Below, in pieces: positions 6,718-12,882 of a DNA stretch of 12,882 bases; within the stretch, counting starts at the first letter, position 1; every line of letters starts with the position of its first letter. The translations under genes and the position numbers were made by a program. Origin of the DNA: Isotricha intestinalis (Eukaryota; Ciliophora; Litostomatea; Vestibuliferida; Isotrichidae); NCBI GenBank assembly GCA_023807065.1, contig JAJJLU010004454.1, positions 1-12,882 of the forward strand. The letters run 5' to 3'. The notes under the pieces were generated by a model. That model searched no databases. It had not been told where the DNA came from and saw nothing but the letters and a program-made list of their open reading frames with translations.

Positions 6718-9081
6718 TTATATAAAAATGATTTCTAAATGATATTTTTTACAAAATATACAAAAAAATTTATTACCTTCTCTTTTGATTTTTTCAGAAC
6801 ATTCAAAGCATAAAAAATGTTTTAATGTTTTATAATCTCCTAAGATATCAATATTATTATTATTTTTATATGAAATTTTTTTTTTTTTTTCATTTAAAAT
6901 ATTATTACAAAGTGAACAATTTTGACATATTAATTTATTAAATAACAAAACAATGTTATTATATAAATTATTATTATTATTTTTGAAAAAAATTAATCCT
7001 AATTGATATAATTCTTCAGGTTTATAAATATGTGAACAAACACAACAAAATAAATTGATTCCTTCTAATTTATTGAAACTAGTGAAAGCATTTATAATAC
7101 ATTCAATATTACACATACAACATCCACATGGAAGTTTTATAGATTTACTATTATTAAAATTAGATTCACAATTTAAACAAAATTGTTCTTTAATTGAATC
7201 TAAAAATTCAGATAAATCTTGCATATTATTTAAAATATCGTAATATTTACTAATTATAAAATTTTGTTTTTCTTCATCTTTTTTATCTTTTATTGTTTTT
7301 TTTATCTTTTGTATATATGATTGATAAGCTTGAAGAAACTTTTGATATTTTTTAGCTTTAATATTTTTTTTGTTTACGATTATTTTACTATTTCCTTTAT
7401 TAGACATATTTTCTTTTTTTTTTTGATATTTGTTCTTTTCTATATCTTTATTGTTTGCAATAATTTGACTTATATTTTTGTTTGTTTCATAAATATCTTT
7501 ACTTGAATCATTATTTTCATGAACTTTTTTAAATTGATTGTTTTCATTGATTGAATTATTCGATTCAGGATTTTTATATAAATGATTTGAATTATCTTCA
7601 TAAATTATTTTATTTTCTTTACGTTTATTTTTTTCATTTTCATTTCTATTTTTTAGATTAATATCATTCGGCACTTTATTAATTCCTATTTGAAATTGAT
7701 CTTCTTCATTTAAAGGATTATCATCATAAAATATTTTTGATGAATCAAGAATGTTAAATCCGGAACTTAGAGATTTTTCGACTTGTTCAATTTCATTCAG
7801 ACTAGAATTAATATTTATTTTCTTTTGTTCAAATAAATCTTTTAAAAAATTTGGTTGATAATCAATATTAGTGTAATCAATTAAATAATTTTTATATTTT
7901 TCATATTCATTCGTTAGATAAATTAATTCATAATGACTGTTTGTAATTGAAGTATATATTATATAATCTTTATTCAATAAATTTGGACATGTAATTTTTT
8001 GAATATTATCATTTTGGTTTCCATCATATACAAAAATATTTAAATCTATATTAAGAACAAAAGGTGTTAAATATATAATAATTTTTTCTGCATCAGTAAA
8101 TAATTTTAAAAGATAATTCTTATAAAAAGATTGAAAATCAAAATCTCCATTTATTTCATAACTTTCTGGAAGTAAATTCCCTATTAAAATAGGAAAATCT
8201 TTTGTATATAATTTTTTTTCATTTTTTGATATAAATTCATAAAGACAATATCTAAAATAAAAAATCATTCCCATATCAAAACCTCTACATGTATTAAAAG
8301 AAACATAAAAAATTTTATAAGCTTCTTTTATATGTTTTTCTTTCATATATTGATAAATTATTATTAAAATCTGTTTTAATAATTTATCATTGATACGAGA
8401 TTGAGTTCCGATTTTTAAATATTCTAAAAATGAACTTTTATCATTGAAATTAAAGCAATTAAAAATAAGATCATAAATAATATTTTTTAATAAATTACAA
8501 TTTCCACTCAAAATTATCATTTCAAGATATTTAAAAATTACTGCTCTATAAAAACAATTACCATCACCTTTAATCCTTCTAAAATAACTAAAATTTGCTA
8601 ATAAATTAAATTTTTTTTTCATTTCATCCAAAAATTGTTTATCATAATGAAAAGATGATTCTATTAATTCAGTAATAATAATACAAGGGCCAATTGTATC
8701 ATCAATAGAATATTGCTTAAAATTATAATTTAAATTGAAAATATATTCAGATACTTTTTTTGTTTCATCATCATTAATTATATCACTAACAATTTGATCA
8801 AAAGTATCATTTTCAATATCTATTAATTCTCTTCCTTCAAGAAATTCTATTTGTTCATATGAATTTGAATTTGAACTAATATGTTCTATTAATTTCTTGG
8901 AAATAAAAAATGAATTCTTTTGAAAATAATTTTTTTCGACAATTGTTCTAGAAAGAAGATTAACATCATTATTATTATCATTATTATTATTACATTCATA
9001 TGATATTTTCAGATTTTCAAAATCTTCGAATGTATTCCCCTGTATTTTTTGAGAGTTTTCAAATTCATTTGAAAAATCCAT
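6718..9081 (-). CDS. Otubain-like (peptidase C65) deubiquitinase with C-terminal RING/IBR-like zinc clusters
   Basis: In this 787-residue protein, residues of about 140-390 match the otubain fold. The nucleophile motif is Gly172-Asp173-Gly-Asn-Cys176-Phe-Tyr-Arg-Ala, preceded by Phe-Arg-Arg-Ile-Lys and followed by Phe-Lys-Tyr-Leu-Glu, as in otubains. The catalytic His is in Asn-Ser-His383-Tyr-Glu-Leu-Ile-Tyr, and the segment at 330-353 corresponds to the region before the last strands. Otubains cleave ubiquitin chains in cytosol or nucleus. After an Asn/Lys-rich linker (about 400-560) and a basic helical stretch (570-615), two Cys-rich clusters follow. One has Cys635, 638, 652, 654, 657, 661, 679 and 682. 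The other has Cys719, 722, 725, 758, 761, 774 and 777. Their pairing resembles RING and IBR fingers of ubiquitin ligases, but no family can be assigned firmly. Otubains are normally about 230-300 residues, so this is a large fusion. Divergent from the IQ-MORN gene; start at 9081 gives Met-Asp-Phe-Ser. Confidence 0.87.
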   Translation of the reverse strand: MDFSNEFENSQKIQGNTFEDFENLKISYECNNNNDNNNDVNLLSRTIVEKNYFQKNSFFISKKLIEHISSNSNSYEQIEFLEGRELIDIENDTFDQIVSDIINDDETKKVSEYIFNLNYNFKQYSIDDTIGPCIIITELIESSFHYDKQFLDEMKKKFNLLANFSYFRRIKGDGNCFYRAVIFKYLEMIILSGNCNLLKNIIYDLIFNCFNFNDKSSFLEYLKIGTQSRINDKLLKQILIIIYQYMKEKHIKEAYKIFYVSFNTCRGFDMGMIFYFRYCLYEFISKNEKKLYTKDFPILIGNLLPESYEINGDFDFQSFYKNYLLKLFTDAEKIIIYLTPFVLNIDLNIFVYDGNQNDNIQKITCPNLLNKDYIIYTSITNSHYELIYLTNEYEKYKNYLIDYTNIDYQPNFLKDLFEQKKININSSLNEIEQVEKSLSSGFNILDSSKIFYDDNPLNEEDQFQIGINKVPNDINLKNRNENEKNKRKENKIIYEDNSNHLYKNPESNNSINENNQFKKVHENNDSSKDIYETNKNISQIIANNKDIEKNKYQKKKENMSNKGNSKIIVNKKNIKAKKYQKFLQAYQSYIQKIKKTIKDKKDEEKQNFIISKYYDILNNMQDLSEFLDSIKEQFCLNCESNFNNSKSIKLPCGCCMCNIECIINAFTSFNKLEGINLFCCVCSHIYKPEELYQLGLIFFKNNNNNLYNNIVLLFNKLICQNCSLCNNILNEKKKKISYKNNNNIDILGDYKTLKHFLCFECSEKIKREGNKFFCIFCKKYHLEIIFI

Positions 9082-9178
9082 ATTTAAACTAAAATAGTTA
9101 AAAAATAAATTGAATACAAATATAATGAAATAAAAATTAATTTTTATTTTTTTAATGTTTTATAAAAAAAAATTATTA
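9082..9178. promoter_or_regulatory. Short shared promoter region between divergent genes
   Basis: The otubain-like gene (start 9081, minus) and the IQ-MORN gene (start 9179 or 9155, plus) diverge with only 73-97 bases between them. Both promoters and 5' leaders must fit here or overlap coding DNA. The stretch is almost pure A/T with T-runs toward the plus-strand gene. No shared promoter motif could be recognised by comparing it with the other gene starts in the window. Confidence 0.4.
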
Positions 9179-10756
9179 ATGGGACAAGAGAATAATAGAT
9201 GTGGATGTAATAATTTAAATCCTAATCAAGAAGTTAAATTAGAATCAAGTGAAAAAAGAATAACATCAATTGATAATCTTCCTATAATAAAAAATAAAGA
9301 TGAAAATATTCATGACTTAAAATCTTATGTTACATTTAAAAAACAAACGAATGAAGAAGAAAATTTAAGTCAAAATAAAGAAAATTATAATAATGGAGAA
9401 ATTAATAAAAAAGGGATTTTAAAATCAAAAAATTATTTAAAACAAAAGAGTGTAAATTTAAATCATGAAAATAATAAAATAATAATAATCCAATCATTTT
9501 ATAGAGGATATATATTAAGAAAAAAATTTCAAAATGAAAAAATAATATTAGAAGAAGAAACAATGAATAAATTAAAAGAATTATATCAAGAATATTTAAC
9601 ACCAAATTTAAAAAATATCGAAATTCAATTAGGAATAAAGCATACAGAAGATTCCTATAAAAATTTAATTTCAAATGTTCATTTAAATTATAATAGTTTT
9701 TTTACAAAAGAAATTCGTTTATTTACAAAATTATATATTTTAAAATATGAAAATATAGATTCATTTTATATAGGAGAAGTAAATATAAATAATGATTTGA
9801 ATGGAAGAGGAATATTAATGAATAAATTAGGTTGTAAATATGAAGGAACATTTGAAAAAAACAATTTTACAGGAATAGGAAAATTAATAGATGAAGATGG
9901 TAATTATTATGAAGGTTATTTTAAAAATAAGAAAATTGATGGAAGAGGAGTAAAAAAAACATTAAATGGAATAACATATATAGGTGATTTTATTTTAGGA
10001 AAAAAAGAAGGAAGAGGAAAAGAAGAAACTTCCGAATTAATATATGAAGGAGAATTTAAAAATGATAAAAAAAATGGAAAAGGAAGATTATTTTATAAAA
10101 ATTTAAAAGATACTTATGAAGGAGCTTTTATAGATGATTGTATAACCGGAATAGGAAATTACGAATGGGCAAATGGAGAAATATATTCTGGTAATTTTTT
10201 GAATGGAAAAATGCAAGGAAGAGGAATTTATAAATGGCCTGATGGAGGTAAGTATGAAGGTGATTATATTAATAATATTAAAGAAGGGATAGGGAAATTT
10301 ACTTGGGCTTCTGGAAAATGCTTTGAAGGACCTTTTAAAAATGGAAAACCTAATGGAGCAGGAATTTTAACATCTAAAAATAAAAAATTTAGAGTTTTTT
10401 TCAATGATGGGAAAGTTGATGGGAAAATAAGAGAAATTGATAACAATAATAATTATGATTTCCCTGACAATCTAAATGATGATTTTTCCAGTAAAAGTCA
10501 TCAAAATGTAGAGTCTTCAAATTTAGATAGTGTTAGTAATACTAATAATAATAATAGGAATGAATATTCTAATGAAAATAATGAGAGTAATAATAATGAT
10601 GATTATAGTGGAGGTGTATTTAAATTTGAAGATAATTTTTCTAATAAAGGGAAAAAAAGAAGAAGTTATAATGAAAATAATAATATTCAAAATGAAAATG
10701 ATAATGTAAATTATAAAAATAAAAGAAAAACTAAAAAGAAAAATTCAAAAGTATAA
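9179..10756 (+). CDS. IQ-motif and MORN-repeat protein with acylation-type N-terminus
   Basis: The start at 9179 gives 525 residues beginning Met-Gly-Gln-Glu-Asn-Asn-Arg-Cys-Gly-Cys. Gly2 plus nearby cysteines is the arrangement of proteins that are N-myristoylated and palmitoylated. An ATG at 9155 would add eight residues (Met-Phe-Tyr-Lys-Lys-Lys-Leu-Leu) and bury that signal, so 9179 is preferred. Numbered from 9155, residues 112-122 are an IQ calmodulin-binding motif (Ile-Gln-Ser-Phe-Tyr-Arg-Gly-Tyr-Ile-Leu-Arg). Residues of about 203-412 hold nine MORN repeats, well kept in the centre, for instance Tyr-Lys-Trp-Pro-Asp-Gly-Gly-Lys-Tyr-Glu-Gly. The tail is Asn/Ser-rich and ends in Lys/Arg clusters. 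Inferred role: a calcium/calmodulin-responsive scaffold at the plasma membrane or cell cortex. This architecture is common in ciliates and other protists. The position-6 residue is Asn rather than the favoured Ser/Thr, which weakens the myristoylation call. Stop TAA. Confidence 0.9.
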   Translation: MGQENNRCGCNNLNPNQEVKLESSEKRITSIDNLPIIKNKDENIHDLKSYVTFKKQTNEEENLSQNKENYNNGEINKKGILKSKNYLKQKSVNLNHENNKIIIIQSFYRGYILRKKFQNEKIILEEETMNKLKELYQEYLTPNLKNIEIQLGIKHTEDSYKNLISNVHLNYNSFFTKEIRLFTKLYILKYENIDSFYIGEVNINNDLNGRGILMNKLGCKYEGTFEKNNFTGIGKLIDEDGNYYEGYFKNKKIDGRGVKKTLNGITYIGDFILGKKEGRGKEETSELIYEGEFKNDKKNGKGRLFYKNLKDTYEGAFIDDCITGIGNYEWANGEIYSGNFLNGKMQGRGIYKWPDGGKYEGDYINNIKEGIGKFTWASGKCFEGPFKNGKPNGAGILTSKNKKFRVFFNDGKVDGKIREIDNNNNYDFPDNLNDDFSSKSHQNVESSNLDSVSNTNNNNRNEYSNENNESNNNDDYSGGVFKFEDNFSNKGKKRRSYNENNNIQNENDNVNYKNKRKTKKKNSKV

Positions 10757-10879
10757 TAAAAATAATAAAATATTTTGTTTATTTATATAATGATAACTTT
10801 AAAATGATTTATTTTAGAATAATTAAAATTAAAATATAAAGATATATAGTTAAATAACCTTATTTTTTATATTTAATAA

Positions 10880-11356
10880 ATGGATAAAAGGAAAAACTCA
10901 GGATGCTTAAATTTACAATGTTCAATTGTTCTATCATATATAATAAGTATCCTATCAAATGTATTATTAATAATTATAATAAATCAATCATCAGTACCAA
11001 TAAAATGGGTTGGAATATCATTTTCAATAGCTGTGATTTTGCTTAGTATTTTATCTTTCAAATATTTTTTAACATACACTAGTAATACAGTCGTTAGATT
11101 TAGAAGTTCAACAAGATTTTATATTTTATCTTTTGTTGGAGCTGGTATTACCTATATTGTTATTTTTATAATGTTATTTGTAAATGAAAATTATGGATTT
11201 GGAAATCATATTTTCTTCTTTGGATTTAGTATTCTTGCTTGGTTTGTTTTCCATTATCTTCTTTTTTCCTTAATTAATTCTTTTATTAGAAATTTAGAAG
11301 GTAAAAGTGGAGTATCTTTAATTGAAAGAGATTTTAAAGAATTAGGAAATAATTAA
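10880..11356 (+). CDS. Four-span integral membrane protein, family unknown
   Basis: This 158-residue protein has four clear hydrophobic spans at about 15-35, 43-64, 80-101 and 109-134. A short N-terminus carries Cys9 and Cys14, and the C-terminal tail is polar (Gly-Lys-Ser-Gly-Val-Ser-Leu-Ile-Glu-Arg). The loop between spans 2 and 3 is basic (Arg-Phe-Arg-Ser-Ser-Thr-Arg), while the loop between spans 3 and 4 has Asn-Glu-Asn. By the positive-inside rule both termini and the 2-3 loop face the cytosol. Size and topology are compatible with MARVEL-like or other small tetraspan families, but no diagnostic motif is present and none is claimed. It lies 123 bases after the IQ-MORN gene and 175 bases before the coiled-coil gene, all on the plus strand but with enough spacing for separate transcription. 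The coding region is richer in G/C than its flanks, supporting a real gene. Confidence 0.78.
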   Translation: MDKRKNSGCLNLQCSIVLSYIISILSNVLLIIIINQSSVPIKWVGISFSIAVILLSILSFKYFLTYTSNTVVRFRSSTRFYILSFVGAGITYIVIFIMLFVNENYGFGNHIFFFGFSILAWFVFHYLLFSLINSFIRNLEGKSGVSLIERDFKELGNN

Positions 11357-11531
11357 GTTTATGATAATTATTGTTTGATATTTAAAATATTAAAAAACAT
11401 AAAATCATAAAAATTAATTTGTTAGTTATTTAAAGATTTAATTTTCTTTTTTTATTTATTTATTTTTTTTAAAATATATGTTTATCTATTTATATATTTT
11501 TTAAACAAGTATTTTTTTACATTTTTATTAA

Positions 11532-12437
11532 ATGAAACAATTAAGTTCTTCTTTAAAGAATTATAATTTTAAAGGTTGGACAACAGAAAAAATAATAGAA
11601 AAATATGAAAGTGTTTTAGCATCAAGAGAAAATCAAATTGCAGATTTAGCTTCAGAAATTGGAACAGTAAGTGATAAATTTAATAGTATTCAAGATCAAT
11701 ATTCAATATTACATAATGAATATCTTCTTTTACAAAATAAATTTATGAAAAAAGAAGAACTTTTACAACAAGAATTGAAAAATAAAGAAATTTTACTTAT
11801 GAGACTTGAAAAATCTGAAAATGATTATGAAGAATTAAATAGAAGATATGAAAATTTAGTGAAAATTGTAAATTCTATGAGTGAACAAAGAGAATCAAAT
11901 ATGAATAGTGGTAATTTTAATAATCCTCTTTTCAAGAAAAATGAAAATAGTAATGATAATTTAAATAATAATAATATTAATGTTAATATAAATAATGAAA
12001 CTAATATTAATGAAAATAATAATAATAAAAATGTTAGTGAAAATCAAATTACTAAAAGTCCTGAGAAAAAAAAAGAAGAAGCTTTTACTTCAACAGCAAG
12101 AAGTAGAATAAAGGAATTAAAAGCTAAGTCTAGTAATAAAAAAAGAATTAATTTTTCTGAATTATTAGGAAATAATGAAAATAAACAAGAGAAAAAAGAA
12201 GAAGTATCAAAAGAAAAACAGGTAATAAAAGAAGAAAAAAAAGAAGAAAAAAAAGAAGAAGAAAAAGAAGAAAAAAAAGAAGAAAAAAATGAAGAAAAAA
12301 AAGAAGAAAAAAAAGAAGAAGAAAAAGAAGAAAAAAATGAAGAAAAAAATGAAGAAAAAAAGAAGAAAAAAAAGAAGAAGAAAAAGAAGAAAAAAATGAA
12401 GAAAAAAAAGAATAAAAAAATAAATTTAATAAAATAA
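11532..12437 (+). CDS. Coiled-coil protein with Glu/Lys repeat tail; C-terminus altered by a one-base A-run change
   Basis: In this 301-codon protein of unknown family, residues of about 18-118 form a long heptad-rich coiled coil with a conserved-looking entry segment (Phe-Lys-Gly-Trp-Thr-Thr-Glu-Lys-Ile). Residues 125-172 are Asn-rich linker. Residues 176-213 are a short ordered-looking patch (Ser-Pro-Glu-Lys..., Ala-Arg-Ser-Arg-Ile-Lys-Glu-Leu, Phe-Ser-Glu-Leu-Leu). From about 220 the protein is Glu/Lys repeats encoded by a 60-base tandem repeat. After residue 275 it becomes nearly pure Lys, because the A-run at 12355-12361 has seven A's where the previous copy has eight. In the frame of the earlier copies, the Glu/Lys pattern would continue and end at a TAA at 12413-12415. 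The annotated poly-Lys end to the TAA at 12435 is therefore suspect. The protein may be a cytoskeletal or tethering protein; nothing more specific is visible. Confidence 0.75.
   Translation: MKQLSSSLKNYNFKGWTTEKIIEKYESVLASRENQIADLASEIGTVSDKFNSIQDQYSILHNEYLLLQNKFMKKEELLQQELKNKEILLMRLEKSENDYEELNRRYENLVKIVNSMSEQRESNMNSGNFNNPLFKKNENSNDNLNNNNINVNINNETNINENNNNKNVSENQITKSPEKKKEEAFTSTARSRIKELKAKSSNKKRINFSELLGNNENKQEKKEEVSKEKQVIKEEKKEEKKEEEKEEKKEEKNEEKKEEKKEEEKEEKNEEKNEEKKKKKKKKKKKKKMKKKKNKKINLIK
12231..12419 (+). repeat. 60-bp purine tandem repeat, about three copies, third copy one base short
   Basis: Bases 12241-12300 and 12301-12360 are 60-base copies that differ only at a single K/N-type change. 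The next copy, from 12361, matches with one A missing and a diverged end. The preceding bases 12231-12240 match the unit's end. The array is almost entirely G and A on this strand. The unit length keeps frame, so copy-number change extends the Glu/Lys tail by 20 residues per unit. Confidence 0.88.
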
Positions 12438-12544
12438 ATATTTCAATATAATAAACAATCATATAAAAATTAAAAATCAAATCTATTCTAAATCTTATCG
12501 ATAATAAATATCCATATTATCATTATTCTTATCTTCATATTTAA

Positions 12545-12882
12545 TCAAATATATGTTGTTCTCCAAATTATTTCTAATTTTCTTGTCACTTTTAATAACA
12601 TCAATTGATTGTCCTTATTTTTTTTGGAGGACTCAATTTCTTTTTTAAGATTATTATTATTTTTAAAGCATTCTCTATTAAATTCATTAACTTTAGAAAC
12701 AGAATATTCCCCAACATTTTTGGCTTCATTTTCTTTATTTTGACTATTTTTTTCTTCTTTCTTTTTATCATATTTTCTATTTAATGTGTTATCCATATAA
12801 TCTTTATTCAAATGCTTTTTAAGTTCATAATCACGATTTTCTTCAAATTTATTTTTAAGTTCTTTTGATTTTTTTTCTACTA
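12545..12882 (-). CDS. Lys/Asn/Glu-rich protein, 5' end beyond window; probable frame break near its 3' end
   Basis: The minus strand is open from the right edge (first full codon at 12880) to a TGA at 12545, about 111 codons, so the start lies outside the window. There is no ATG forcing a start here; the first one is at about 12796. The sequence is highly charged, helical or disordered, with Asp-Lys-Lys-Lys-Glu-Glu-Lys and Asn-rich runs and no known domain. The last 20 or so residues (Val-Thr-Arg-Lys-Leu-Glu-Ile-Ile-Trp-Arg) look unlike the rest. A neighbouring frame beginning Gly-Gln-Ser-Ile-Asp-Val-Ile-Lys near 12613 continues with typical Asp/Asn/Lys/Tyr content to a TAA at 12495-12497. 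One base added near 12609-12616 would join the frames. The gene end may therefore be 12495 rather than 12545. It is convergent with the coiled-coil gene. Confidence 0.6.
   Translation of the reverse strand, partial: VEKKSKELKNKFEENRDYELKKHLNKDYMDNTLNRKYDKKKEEKNSQNKENEAKNVGEYSVSKVNEFNRECFKNNNNLKKEIESSKKNKDNQLMLLKVTRKLEIIWRTTYI

Noticed and set aside
7055..7506. Two short plus-strand reading frames inside the otubain-like gene
   Set aside because: They are antisense to a well-supported gene, with composition mirroring its codons.
9402..9674. 90-codon minus-strand frame within the IQ-MORN gene
   Set aside because: Antisense shadow rich in Leu/Ile/Phe as expected from Lys/Asn codons on the other strand.
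10264..10446. 60-codon minus-strand frame within the MORN region
   Set aside because: Antisense of Gly-rich MORN codons; no independent support.
12148..12480. 110-codon minus-strand frame rich in Phe, Leu and Ser that looks like a membrane protein
   Set aside because: It is the complement of the GAA/AAA repeat array; hydrophobic look is purely compositional.
1..12882. Possible ciliate-type or Euplotes-type altered genetic code
   Set aside because: All long genes run without in-frame TAA or TAG, and the nine-cysteine CXC domain uses only TGT/TGC with no TGA. Exclusive TAA stops in the seven clean genes are close to what the base composition predicts.

Overview
This window is very AT-rich nuclear DNA from a eukaryotic microbe. 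Five of the eight gene models belong to typically eukaryotic classes or carry eukaryotic domains: a Rab-type small GTPase, MORN repeats, an IQ calmodulin-binding motif, a tesmin/TSO1-like CXC zinc domain, an otubain-type deubiquitinase, and a type I membrane protein with many Asn-X-Ser/Thr sequons. Genes are intron-poor or intronless as read, mostly closely spaced (roughly 75 to 180 bases apart), rich in Asn and Lys, and all clean stops are TAA. None needs an in-frame TAA or TAG, so the Tetrahymena/Paramecium code is excluded. The mix of otubain, MORN, IQ and Rab-like genes would fit a ciliate with the standard code (such as a litostome), a parabasalid or another anaerobic protist. I cannot name the organism from sequence alone.

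Layout. Positions 1-2776 (+) encode a large surface-type protein whose 5' part seems to lie in another frame at the window edge. Positions 2777-4135 are a 1.36 kb gap with broken reading-frame fragments, possibly a decayed gene. Next come a small GTPase fused to about ten MORN repeats (4136-5761, +) and, convergent to it, a CXC DNA-binding protein (5944-6636, -). Upstream of that, on the same strand, is an otubain-like protease with C-terminal RING/IBR-like zinc clusters (6718-9081, -). Divergent from it across at most about 97 bases is an IQ-plus-MORN protein with an acylation-type N-terminus (9179-10756, +). Then follow a four-span membrane protein (10880-11356, +), a coiled-coil protein with a Glu/Lys repeat tail (11532-12437, +), and the 3' part of a Lys/Asn/Glu-rich gene running off the right edge (-).

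The genes do not form a recognised pathway. The recurring theme is membrane and cortex biology: two MORN proteins, each joined to a signalling module (GTPase or IQ), plus two membrane proteins. The most interesting points are two uncommon domain fusions (GTPase-MORN with altered GTPase residues; otubain plus RING/IBR-like zinc clusters) and three separate places where one base separates two convincing frames. One of those has a clear A-run explanation, visible by comparing tandem repeat copies.
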